Below, piece by piece: positions 52,703-60,460 of a stretch of DNA of 64,000 nucleotides; the first letter of the stretch is position 1; each line of letters opens with the position of its first letter. The stretch is from Pseudaminobacter sp040045035 (lineage in GTDB: Bacteria > Pseudomonadota > Alphaproteobacteria > Rhizobiales > Rhizobiaceae): assembly GCF_040045035.1 (NCBI RefSeq), contig NZ_JBDZDS010000004.1, forward strand, positions 248,001 to 312,000. The letters run 5' to 3'. A program made the position numbers and the translations under genes. The notes under the pieces are model-generated. The model was not told the DNA's origin. It saw nothing but the letters and a program-made list of their open reading frames with translations, and made no database searches.

Positions 52703-53631
52703 AGTATGTGTTCAAGGCTCTGGGTCGCCTGCTTCTCACCCTCGTCGTCGTTGCTGCGGCGGCTTATGGCGGCTGGCGCCTGTGGGACATCTACATGCGC
52801 CAGCCATGGACGCGGGACGCACATGTGCGCGTCGACGTGGTTGCGGTGACGCCCGACGTATCCGGCCTAGTCTACGATGTCGCGGTCGCGGACAACACCA
52901 CTGTGAAGAAGGGCGACCTGCTTTTCCAGATCGATCGCGACCGCTTCGCCATCGCGTTCGACCGGGCCGACGCGGCGGTCGCATCGAGCAAGGCCACTCT
53001 TGAACAGGCCAAGCGCAACCTGCAGCGCTTCGAACGGCTGACAGGGGTCGCCGTGTCCGAACAGCAGCGGGAAGAGGCGCGCACCACCGAGGCCAAGGCG
53101 GAGGCTGACTACCAGGCCGCTGTCGCCCAGCGCGAAGTCGCCGCGCTCGACCTGAAACGCTCGGAGGTCCATGCATCGGTCAACGGGATCGTCACGAACT
53201 TTTCCCTTCTCCCTGGCGACTATGTCATGGCGGGCAGGCCGGTGATGGCACTGGTGGATACCGACACGTTCCGCGTCGAGGGATATTTCGAGGAGACCAA
53301 GCTGCCACGCGTTCAACTGGGGGCGCCGGTCGCCATCACGTTGATGGGACAAGCCGGCACCATCCATGGCCATGTCGAAAGCATCGCGGCCGGCGTCAAG
53401 GACCGCGAACGTACGGACACCTACGGATCGCTGGCCAACATCAATCCGTCCTTCGCCTGGGTGCGGCTTGCGCAGCGCGTGCCGGTGCGCATCGCGCTCG
53501 ATTCCGTCCCTGACGGTGTGCACCTTGTGGCCGGACTGACGGCGACGGTCGTCGTCAGCAGCGAGCCACTCAGCGGAGATTTGCGGAACGGGACAAGCTT
53601 TGCTAGTCCAGTTGGACCTGGGAAAGATTGA
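52699..53631 (+). CDS. HlyD-family membrane fusion protein (AaeA-like)
   Basis: This 310-residue periplasmic adaptor has an N-terminal membrane anchor (residues 7-28) and a split biotinyl-lipoyl-like domain (VDVVAVTPDVSGLVYDVAVADNTTVKKGDLLFQID and VHASVNGIVTNFSLLPGDYV). A coiled-coil hairpin (about 95-155) and a beta-barrel C-terminus complete it. It links the FUSC pump to an outer-membrane channel not encoded here. The ATG at 52699 overlaps the DUF1656 stop. Confidence 0.9.
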   Translation: MKYVFKALGRLLLTLVVVAAAAYGGWRLWDIYMRQPWTRDAHVRVDVVAVTPDVSGLVYDVAVADNTTVKKGDLLFQIDRDRFAIAFDRADAAVASSKATLEQAKRNLQRFERLTGVAVSEQQREEARTTEAKAEADYQAAVAQREVAALDLKRSEVHASVNGIVTNFSLLPGDYVMAGRPVMALVDTDTFRVEGYFEETKLPRVQLGAPVAITLMGQAGTIHGHVESIAAGVKDRERTDTYGSLANINPSFAWVRLAQRVPVRIALDSVPDGVHLVAGLTATVVVSSEPLSGDLRNGTSFASPVGPGKD

Positions 53632-53640
53632 GCGAGCCGG

Positions 53641-54417
53641 ATGACCCCGCGAGACGATCTTGGTACGAAGCCACTGCCGTTGCGCTATCCCATAGCCAGG
53701 ACAAGTTGCGTCCTGATCGGATTGGGAGTGCCGGGCGTCCTCTCGCTGCTGCTCGCCCTGCCGGAGATAGCCGGCGTTCCCCGCTGGGCCTTGCTGATCA
53801 ATCCCGCGATTTTCCTGATCGTATCTGCATTCATCGGCAGCTGGGCTGCGCCGCGTTGCGGCTTGCGCTCGCTGGTGGCAGACCGGGTGGCAGGCATCGA
53901 CAGCCGGTTCTCCGCCCGCGATTTGGCAGCAACGCTGGCCGTTGGTGCGGTGCTGGGCCTGTTCATTGCGCTTTTCGACGAGGTGACGGCGCCTCTTTGG
54001 CAGGGTTCGTCGAACATCTCGGCGCTGGGGTCGGCGTGGTCGCCGGCCGTGCTGCTGTTCGGTGTGCTTTACGGGGGCATCGTCGAGGAGATCATGATGC
54101 GCTGGGGCGTCATGAGCCTGGTCGTGTGGGTCATTTGGCGTCTCGCGGCCCGCTCGAGCCCGGTCCCGACGCGGTGGGTACTGGTCATCGGCGCCGTGGT
54201 CTCCGCCGGGCTGTTTGCCGCCGGACACCTGCCCGCAGCTGCGGCGTCCGGAGACCTGACCCTACCGCTGGTACTGAGGATCGTCGGGCTCAACGCTGTC
54301 GTCGGGCTGGTCCTTGCATTCCTGTACGCCACCCGAAACCTGGAAAGCGCGATCAGCGCCCATATGGGCTTCCACGTTGGCGTGGCTGTGGCGGCGCTTC
54401 TCCTCGCAATTCTCTAA
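53641..54417 (+). CDS. CPBP family intramembrane metalloprotease
   Basis: The 258-residue protein has about seven to eight membrane helices and the ABI/CPBP motifs: EEIMMRWG (EExxxR), FAAGHL (FxxxH) and a later His (HMGFHVG). CPBP proteins are Rce1-like glutamate-type intramembrane proteases or bacteriocin-immunity proteins; the substrate here is unknown. It begins 9 bp after the HlyD gene and may be cotranscribed, but it is not a usual part of that operon. Confidence 0.88.
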   Translation: MTPRDDLGTKPLPLRYPIARTSCVLIGLGVPGVLSLLLALPEIAGVPRWALLINPAIFLIVSAFIGSWAAPRCGLRSLVADRVAGIDSRFSARDLAATLAVGAVLGLFIALFDEVTAPLWQGSSNISALGSAWSPAVLLFGVLYGGIVEEIMMRWGVMSLVVWVIWRLAARSSPVPTRWVLVIGAVVSAGLFAAGHLPAAAASGDLTLPLVLRIVGLNAVVGLVLAFLYATRNLESAISAHMGFHVGVAVAALLLAIL

Positions 54418-54534
54418 GTCTTAACCACGCAGACGAAAGCCGCCCGGATGCGCGGCTGACGAGGGCCCGCGCTAACCTCTTCCTAAGCCCGCTCCTCCTA
54501 CCGTCCGCCCAAAAGACGTCCATGGGGGGCTTGG

Positions 54535-56043
54535 ATGGGCAAGGAGGAGAAAGGCGGCAGCGCGTGGCGGTTTGCCATTCGCGTCGTTGTGCCGGTGGTA
54601 CTGGCGGTCACCATCACCATGGCGACGGTTGCCGGCTTCGTCTACTGGTCCACTGCCAGGAGCGATGAGCACGCCCAGCAGCGCGAAACGCATCTGGTCG
54701 ATCGCGTCATCAGCCTGCAGATCAAGGCCCTCGGCGACCAGCAGGCCTATTACTCCGGTTGGGACGAAGCGATCACCGCGCTCGCCGACGGCGATATGGG
54801 ATGGATCGATTCCAACCTGGCCTTCAGCCTCTACAGCAATGTCGCATTCGACCGCATCTATCTGCTCGACCCGGGCGCGCGCCCGCTATACGCGATGTAT
54901 GCCGGCGGCAAGACCGACGCCGAGGGCTACGAAGCAGACCGCGCTGCCGTAGCGCCGTTGGTTGCAAGGCTGAGGGCCATCAACGCCGCCGGCGCACTCG
55001 CCGCCTATGACAGCGGCAACTCGACCCGCGTGCCGGGCGTGGCGGAGATTGCCATGGTCGACGGGCGTCCCGCCTATGTCGGCGTCACCGCCATCATGTC
55101 TGAGAACCTCGGCGACGGAATGGCGCAGCTCCCCGGCAAGGAGAGCTTCCTGGTCTGCGTCCGCTACCTTGCCAGCGTGATGATCAGGGAACTGGCCGAC
55201 CAGTATTTCATCGACAGCCCGTCCTTTGCGGCGGTCGCCTCGACCGAGCGCGACTTTGCAAGCTTGGCGCTGAAGAATGAAGCCGGCCAGACCGTCGGCT
55301 GGTTCAACTGGCGGCCCGATCGCCCGGGGGCAAGGATGCTCTCGGAAACCGTGCCTGCCATGATCGGCGCGCTGGCCATTGCCGGCATCGTGCTGGTACT
55401 CCTGCTGCGCAGTCTGCGCCGCACAACGGCGGCCCTCGAGCAGGGCAAGGCTGAGGCCGAGTATCAGGCCAATCACGACACGCTGACCGGCCTCGCCAAC
55501 CGCGCCTTCTTCAACAAGCAGCTGGAGGAAGTGATCGGCGGGCGCAGCGACCAGGCAAGCCTGGCGCTTCTGGCGCTCGACCTCGACCGCTTCAAGCAGG
55601 TCAACGACACGCTCGGTCACGAGGCCGGAGACCAGTTGCTACGCGAGGTCGGCCGCCGGCTGGCGCCTCTGGTCGATGCCACCGACACGGCGGCGCGCCT
55701 GGGGGGTGACGAATTCGCCATCATCCGGCGGCACGTCGATGCCGCCGAGGAGGTCAGCGCCCTGTCGAACCGCATCATTGCCGAGCTCAGCACGCCCTTT
55801 GTGGTGACCGGTTGCGTCGCGCAGATCGGCGTCTCGATCGGCGTGGTCATCGCCCCTGCGGGCCAGGCGGGATGCGACCTCTTTGCCAAGGCCGACATCG
55901 CGCTCTACGAAGCCAAGGCTGCCGGCCGCAACACGTTCAGGATCTTCGACGAAGCCATGCACGAAGCCGCCCGGCATGGCGGCCAGGGCGGCGGCGACGC
56001 GCGGGTGGCCAAGCTGCCCGTCAAGCGCGACCGCGTCGCATGA
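54535..56043 (+). CDS. Diguanylate cyclase with periplasmic CHASE4-type sensor
   Basis: The 502-residue protein has an N-terminal membrane helix (about 14-37) and a periplasmic domain of about 230 residues beginning with coiled-coil and the CHASE4-like GWDEAITALADGDMGWIDSNL. A second membrane helix follows (about 274-292), then a GGDEF domain (NHDTLTGLANR at 313-323; GGDEF at 390-394). It makes c-di-GMP from GTP. No RxxD product-inhibition site is seen five residues before GGDEF, so feedback inhibition at that site is unlikely. There is no EAL domain. Confidence 0.92.
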   Translation: MGKEEKGGSAWRFAIRVVVPVVLAVTITMATVAGFVYWSTARSDEHAQQRETHLVDRVISLQIKALGDQQAYYSGWDEAITALADGDMGWIDSNLAFSLYSNVAFDRIYLLDPGARPLYAMYAGGKTDAEGYEADRAAVAPLVARLRAINAAGALAAYDSGNSTRVPGVAEIAMVDGRPAYVGVTAIMSENLGDGMAQLPGKESFLVCVRYLASVMIRELADQYFIDSPSFAAVASTERDFASLALKNEAGQTVGWFNWRPDRPGARMLSETVPAMIGALAIAGIVLVLLLRSLRRTTAALEQGKAEAEYQANHDTLTGLANRAFFNKQLEEVIGGRSDQASLALLALDLDRFKQVNDTLGHEAGDQLLREVGRRLAPLVDATDTAARLGGDEFAIIRRHVDAAEEVSALSNRIIAELSTPFVVTGCVAQIGVSIGVVIAPAGQAGCDLFAKADIALYEAKAAGRNTFRIFDEAMHEAARHGGQGGGDARVAKLPVKRDRVA

Positions 56044-56054
56044 CCACCTGAGGC

Positions 56055-56080
56055 GCTCCGCCCATCGGACCGGGCGGAGC
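56055..56080. terminator. Hairpin between convergent genes (probable bidirectional terminator)
   Basis: A perfect 9-bp stem (GCTCCGCCC / GGGCGGAGC) with an 8-base loop lies 12 bp after the cyclase stop and 19 bp before the convergent SRPBCC stop. No T-run follows on either strand, but position and stability suit a terminator shared by both genes. Confidence 0.6.
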
Positions 56081-56098
56081 AGCACTCCATAGATCCGC

Positions 56099-56632
56099 TC
56101 AGGCCGGTATGCGCCGGTCGTATTCCTTCTTGAGACGGCTCCAGCCGTCCCAGAACGGCTCCGGCTTCTTGCCGGCCGCGCGTGCGGCCAGGATATCGAG
56201 ATGCATGTGCCATCCGGCGCCGACCATCAGCATCGTTGTGCGGTCGGGGAGGCGGCGATGGATCACGGTGAGCAGAACCTCATTGCCCTGCGGGTCCAGC
56301 TCGAAGGAAACATCGCCGCTGCCCTGCCAGGCGAAGGCGAGCTTGCGGGGCGGGTCGATCTCGGTGATCCGGCTCTGCATCCGTTGCTCGTCGGAGAAGC
56401 CGGCCGGTCGCTGGCCGGGCGGATCGGTGAGCTCGTCGTTGCGCCAGACGAACTCGAACGGCGCGCCCACCTTCATTTCCATCTGGCCCGCCGCCAGCCA
56501 CTGGCGGCGCAAATCGCTGTCGGTCAGATATGCCCAGACGCGCTCGATGGGGCCGGGTAGAAGACGTTGGATCTTCAACGTGGCAGGCTCGGTCAGGACA
56601 CCATAGGCGTCCACAGTCGCAAGTTCGGTCAT
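56099..56632 (-). CDS. SRPBCC/AHSA1 domain protein
   Basis: The 177-residue protein starts at MTELATVDAYG (56632), overlapping the ArsR stop (ATGA); the longer upstream frame is an artefact. It has the AHSA1/SRPBCC pattern: LKIQRLLPGPIERVWAYLTDSDLRRQWLAAGQMEMKVGAPFEF and a C-terminal GAGWHMHLDILAARAAGKKPEPFWDGWSRLKKEYDR. These hot-dog-like helix-grip proteins bind hydrophobic ligands. Pairs of ArsR plus AHSA1 genes are common, and the regulator probably controls this gene. Confidence 0.87.
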   Translation of the reverse strand: MTELATVDAYGVLTEPATLKIQRLLPGPIERVWAYLTDSDLRRQWLAAGQMEMKVGAPFEFVWRNDELTDPPGQRPAGFSDEQRMQSRITEIDPPRKLAFAWQGSGDVSFELDPQGNEVLLTVIHRRLPDRTTMLMVGAGWHMHLDILAARAAGKKPEPFWDGWSRLKKEYDRRIPA

Positions 56633-56997
56633 TGATCGTCTCCTTTTTCGGGTGCGGGTGAAATGATTGGTGCCTCCTTGCGGAGGAGCTGTTCGAGCAC
56701 ATCCAGACGTCCGGTCCAGAAGCGCTCGTAGACGCTCAGCCACTGGTGGGCGCTGGCGAGCGGTCCGGGGTCCAGCCGGCACATATGAGTGCGGCCGCGC
56801 ACCTCGCGACGGATCAGCCCGGCGTTCTCCAACACCTTGATGTGCTTCGAGGCAGCCGCAAGCGAGATTTCGAAGGGTTCCGCGAGTTGGCTCACCGTCC
56901 GCTCGCTATCGGCGAGTTCACGAAGCATCCGCCGGCGCGTGGCGTCGCCGAGGGCGTGGAAGATGGAATCCAGCTGGGGTGCGTTTAATTCAACCAT
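56629..56997 (-). CDS. ArsR-family transcriptional regulator
   Basis: The 122-residue protein has the winged-helix ArsR pattern (LDSIFHALGDATRRRMLRELADSERTVSQLAEPFEISLAAASKHIKVLENAGLIRREVRGRTHMCRL). No metal-binding Cys pair in helix 3 is seen, so it is of the non-metal AHSA1-associated class. The start MVELNAP is chosen because an operator-like palindrome overlaps it. It is the first gene of a two-gene operon with the SRPBCC gene. Confidence 0.9.
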   Translation of the reverse strand: MVELNAPQLDSIFHALGDATRRRMLRELADSERTVSQLAEPFEISLAAASKHIKVLENAGLIRREVRGRTHMCRLDPGPLASAHQWLSVYERFWTGRLDVLEQLLRKEAPIISPAPEKGDDQ

Positions 56998-57045
56998 GTG
57001 GTTGAATATAAGTGGGTGTTTTCTGAAAGTCAACCGATTGGTTGA
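56988..57045 (-). promoter_or_regulatory. Two palindromic operators of the ArsR operon
   Basis: ATTCAACC-ATGT-GGTTGAAT (56988-57007) is a perfect palindrome around the ArsR start codon. TCAACC-GATT-GGTTGA (57030-57045) is a second copy whose centre is 40 bp upstream, close to four helical turns. The AT-rich DNA between holds the likely promoter. The repeat sequence and place indicate autorepression by the ArsR dimer. Confidence 0.8.
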
Positions 57046-57136
57046 ATATCAGGTTTGACGGCCGCTGCTTCGCGTTCAGGCCAGCCGGACGTGGGTAGGG
57101 CGGCCGACCTCATTCAAGCCTGGCGGCAAAGATGTC

Positions 57137-57316
57137 CTATGCTTCTGGCCTGCGACGCTTGCTCGTCGCCCGCCTGAGCGGGGAATCGTACCTGCGGAGC
57201 TTCATGATTTCGGTCGCGGCGACCAGGGCGATTTCCGCCATGTCGTCCTTGCTGAAGGGCTCTGGATCTCTCGCGAGACCGAGAAGTTCTTCCACCACGT
57301 CGATTTTCTGGCCCAT
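57137..57316 (-). CDS. Small hypothetical protein (59 aa)
   Basis: A 59-residue ORF begins at ATG 57316 with AAGGAGGCGGAGAGCG upstream, an excellent ribosome site. The peptide is MGQKIDVVEELLGLARDPEP, then a helical part and a very basic end (SPLRRATSKRRRPEA). Two longer overlapping frames are less protein-like. It may be a small regulator or nucleoid-associated peptide; no family is recognised. Confidence 0.62.
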   Translation of the reverse strand: MGQKIDVVEELLGLARDPEPFSKDDMAEIALVAATEIMKLRRYDSPLRRATSKRRRPEA

Positions 57317-57554
57317 CGCTCTCCGCCTCCTTGGGACCAGAAGCGTGGCAGACTGGCAAAGGCGAACAAGTCAGGGAAAATGGCGGTGATGTAAGGTATC
57401 CTGGCAGTGCGCCGGGACGGTTCAAGAAATTCGAACGTCGAAATTCGGGCCGTAGTGCCAAACGCAGGCCGGTCCTGGGCGTCCGGCTCGTGGCATTGAC
57501 TTGGCCTCCCGGCCGGGCAATGCAGTCTCGACAAGTCGATCCGCGGGGATTCCA

Positions 57555-57893
57555 ATGCGCGCTCTTCTCTTTTCCTTAGTCTTCATTGCCACTGCCGCGA
57601 GTTCGGCGGCCGTTCAGGCCCAAGACAACACGGCGTTCGCGGACAACGTTGCCAGAGGCAAGGCGCTGGTCGTTAAATATTGCTCGGGATGCCACGCCGT
57701 GGAACTCACCGGCAACAGTCCGCATCCCAAGGCGCCCCCGTTTCGCACGCTTTCCGAACGGTTTCCGCTCGACGCTTTGGAGGAAACGTTCATCGGAACC
57801 ATCGACACAGGGCATCCCGGCATGCCGGTCTTCAAGGCCAGCCAGGACCAGATCGACGCCATCATTGCCTATATCGGTTCTGTAATGCAGTAG
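57555..57893 (+). CDS. c-type cytochrome
   Basis: The 112-residue protein has a Sec signal peptide (residues 1-22, AAVQA) and one haem c site CSGCH (43-47), with Met90 (GHPGMPVF) as the likely sixth ligand. It is a small periplasmic electron carrier of class I type. The start at 57555 is chosen because it begins the signal peptide; an 18-codon upstream extension is not likely. Confidence 0.88.
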   Translation: MRALLFSLVFIATAASSAAVQAQDNTAFADNVARGKALVVKYCSGCHAVELTGNSPHPKAPPFRTLSERFPLDALEETFIGTIDTGHPGMPVFKASQDQIDAIIAYIGSVMQ

Positions 57894-57939
57894 CGCCGCC
57901 AGGTGTGACGGCGAGCCAGGGGGAGGCTTCTCGGATAGA

Positions 57940-58677
57940 TCAGCGGGCGATGCTTCGGCCGGCCATGGGCTCGTCGGGCAGGACCGCAGAGCCGACGGCG
58001 GCGTGGATTGCCGCGCAGTGGCGCACGAGGTTGGCATGCGCGGCGACGAACTGCCTGAGCGGCGTGTCGATCGGGTAGAAAAAGATGTTCGCGACGAAGC
58101 CGTAGATCGCCGCATCGACGGTGGTCGGGGCGGGTCCATGCAGGTAGCCGACAGGCGGAACGACGTCGGCAAGAACCTGCAGGTCGGCCAGCCCGCGCGC
58201 GTAGGCCTCGGCCGGCGCATAACGTCCGATGCCCTGGTAGTAGTACCGCATCGCGTTGAACTCCTGCGCGCTGCGCAAGCTGTCCTCGGTCAGGCTCGGA
58301 TGCTGCGTGAGCAGCGCGTCGCGAAAGGCTGGCCAGTAGTTCTCATCCTGCCAGCGCGAATAGGACATGACCCAATAGAGGTCGTCGAGCATGCGCGTGA
58401 TCAGGTGGTCGGTGTGGTGCTGGGCGAGGGACAGACCGCTGTCGATGGTCAGCCCATATTTGTGGCTGAGGTACGCGATGATCGTTTCGCTGTCCCCGAC
58501 CGTCTCGCCGTCGTCGTCGATATAGGGCAGCTGCCCGCGCGGCGCGGCCGAGGCGTCAAAGATATGTTGATGGACGAATGGCACGCCGGTCAGTCTGAGG
58601 AAGGCGTAGACCTTGAGGCCGTAGCCGTTGTTGTCGGCGACGCCGAAAAGTTCCGGATAGGAATAGAGAGTGATCAT
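57940..58677 (-). CDS. Glutathione S-transferase-like protein
   Basis: This 245-residue protein starts MITLYSYPELFGVADNNGYGLKVYAFLRLTGVPFVHQHI, a thioredoxin-like N-terminal GST domain. The cis-Pro loop is GQLPYIDDDGETVGDSETIIAYL. A helical C-terminal domain follows (GST_C/metaxin-like). Substrate and activity are not known. The start at 58677 is chosen over an ATG 22 codons upstream because it begins at the fold. Confidence 0.82.
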   Translation of the reverse strand: MITLYSYPELFGVADNNGYGLKVYAFLRLTGVPFVHQHIFDASAAPRGQLPYIDDDGETVGDSETIIAYLSHKYGLTIDSGLSLAQHHTDHLITRMLDDLYWVMSYSRWQDENYWPAFRDALLTQHPSLTEDSLRSAQEFNAMRYYYQGIGRYAPAEAYARGLADLQVLADVVPPVGYLHGPAPTTVDAAIYGFVANIFFYPIDTPLRQFVAAHANLVRHCAAIHAAVGSAVLPDEPMAGRSIAR

Positions 58678-58758
58678 AGCGTCTCTCCAATCTTGCCCGC
58701 CGAACCAGACATGGGACTGCCGGGGCAGGTGCCGACCATCCACAAGGGGCAGTTAGTC

Positions 58759-59214
58759 TCAGTCGTCCCTTTCGTTCGCAAAGGCGAGGTAGCGGTGGAT
58801 TCGCCAGACGCCGTCCGGGTCGCGCCGAAACACGTCCATGCCCTCGTCGGTCGTGACGATGGCCTTGCCGCCCTTTTCGCTTGTCAGCGTCCAGGTCAGC
58901 CGGACCACGGCGAGATCGCCGGAAACCAGTATCTCGTGAATCTTGCTTGCATAGGCGAGCTTCCGGTCGGTCAGGGCCACGGCGTTTTGCAGCCGCTTGC
59001 AGATCTCGGCCTTACCGGCCTCCGGCCCGCCGCGATACGTCGCGGCAACATCGTCGGCAAAGAGGTCGCATACCTCATCCGCGCGGCGTTCGTTGAAAGC
59101 CTTGGTCCAAGTGGCCAGCCGGTCGCGTATCGCTTCCTCATCCGAACTCGCCGCGGCGAAAGCCGGCGCACTAAACATCTGCCACAGGATCAGCCCGGTC
59201 ATGAACGATTTCAT
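58759..59214 (-). CDS. Secreted SnoaL/DUF4440-like protein
   Basis: The 151-residue protein has a signal peptide (residues 1-21, APAFAAA) and a SnoaL-like NTF2 fold (EEAIRDRLATWTKAFNERRADEVCDLFADDVAATYRGGPEAGKAEICKRLQNAV, then GVWRIHRYLAF). Such folds act as isomerases or ligand binders. It ends 81 bp upstream of the GST-like gene on the same strand, so they may be cotranscribed. Confidence 0.82.
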   Translation of the reverse strand: MKSFMTGLILWQMFSAPAFAAASSDEEAIRDRLATWTKAFNERRADEVCDLFADDVAATYRGGPEAGKAEICKRLQNAVALTDRKLAYASKIHEILVSGDLAVVRLTWTLTSEKGGKAIVTTDEGMDVFRRDPDGVWRIHRYLAFANERDD

Positions 59215-59343
59215 CGCTTCTCACCTCTGGTCTTGCACTTGTCCCAAGACCATTTAGGGCGAGGGTGCCGTTCCGGCACGAAACCCGTTGCCTTCGGGCG
59301 CGGCGCGTGGTCGGTACTGGCGAGGAGTCGAGGGAGGTTTTGA

Positions 59344-59745
59344 ATGGACATCAAGCGTTGCGGGTCGCGGCCGTCGACAAGGCCGTCGGCCGACTATTTC
59401 ACGGGTGCCGTGCGGCTGGATCCGCTTGTCGAAATGGCAGAGCCGGCCAGAGTTCGCGCCGCCAGCGTCACCTTCGAGCCTGGCGCCAGGACCGCGTGGC
59501 ACACCCATCCGCTCGGCCAGAGCCTGATCGTGACGGCGGGGCTGGGCCTCGCGCAGAGCTGGGGCGGGCCGGTGCAGGAAATCCGGCCCGGCGACGTGAT
59601 CTGGTTCGCGCCCGGCGAAAAGCACTGGCACGGCGCTTCGCCGACGACGGCCATGACGCATATCGCGATCCAGGAAGCGCTCGACGGCAAGACGGCCGAT
59701 TGGCTCGAAAAGGTGTCTGACGAGCAATACGCCTCGCGCGGCTAG
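59344..59745 (+). CDS. Cupin domain protein
   Basis: This 133-residue protein has a cupin fold with metal ligands in motif 1 (WHTHPLGQSLIVTAG) and motif 2 (GDVIWFAPGEKHWHGAS). It resembles the small cupins linked with carboxymuconolactone decarboxylase-like proteins. It starts on the ATG after GAGGTTTTGA. The substrate is not known. Confidence 0.85.
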   Translation: MDIKRCGSRPSTRPSADYFTGAVRLDPLVEMAEPARVRAASVTFEPGARTAWHTHPLGQSLIVTAGLGLAQSWGGPVQEIRPGDVIWFAPGEKHWHGASPTTAMTHIAIQEALDGKTADWLEKVSDEQYASRG

Positions 59746-59830
59746 GCGATTGACTCGCTCCGCTCGCCATGCGCCGCTCCGGGCGCTATGAGGCGCATGA
59801 AACCAGTCGCCTTCACTGTCTGCCGTGCCG

Positions 59831-60418
59831 ATGTACACCCTTGAGCGTGTCGAGACCTTCGACCAGGACATAAAGAAGAGCCGCTTCCTCGCCGTCGCCG
59901 GGCCGGTTGCGAACGAGGCGGCGGCGAAGGAATTCATCGCCGCCCATTCCGACCCGGCCGCCAACCACAATTGCTGGGCCTGGCGCCTCGGCCAGAGCTA
60001 TCGCTTCAACGACGACGGCGAGCCGAGCGGCACGGCCGGCAAGCCGATCCTGCAGGCGCTGGACGGACAGTCGCTCGACAATGTCGCCGTGGTCGTCACA
60101 CGCTGGTTCGGTGGCATTTTGCTCGGCAGCGGTGGGCTGGTGCGCGCCTATAGCGGCACGGCAGCCTCCTGTCTGCGCGCGGCTACGAAAGTGCCGATCG
60201 TTGCCACGATAGAGGCGCGCATCACCTGCGGGTTTGGCGATCTGGCGCTTGTTCAGGCGCGGCTTTCGGCTCGGCCGGGCGTAAATATCACAGCCGAAAC
60301 TTTTGGCGCGGATGGAGCCGAACTGGAGGTGACGCTGCCCGAGGCGGACGTACAGAACATTGTCCGCATGGTAACCGACATCACCAGCGGCCGGGCCGTC
60401 ATCAAACTACCGGACTGA
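59831..60418 (+). CDS. YigZ / IMPACT family protein
   Basis: The 195-residue protein matches the UPF0029/YigZ family: SRFLAVAGPVANEAAAKEFIAAH, then NHNCWAWRLGQSYRFNDDGEPSGTAGKPILQAL and VVVTRWFGGILLGSGGLVRAYSGTA. Proteins of this family may bind nucleic acid or act in translation stress, but the role in bacteria is not settled. ATG 59831 is chosen over the in-frame GTG at 59825. Confidence 0.9.
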   Translation: MYTLERVETFDQDIKKSRFLAVAGPVANEAAAKEFIAAHSDPAANHNCWAWRLGQSYRFNDDGEPSGTAGKPILQALDGQSLDNVAVVVTRWFGGILLGSGGLVRAYSGTAASCLRAATKVPIVATIEARITCGFGDLALVQARLSARPGVNITAETFGADGAELEVTLPEADVQNIVRMVTDITSGRAVIKLPD

Positions 60419-60460
60419 GGAACCGTCCTCCCTTGGCGGGTGAGCGTCGGTGAATGTCGG

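Noticed and set aside
52867..54228. Minus-strand ORF of 453 codons
   Set aside because: It is antisense to the HlyD and CPBP genes and shows no protein family pattern.
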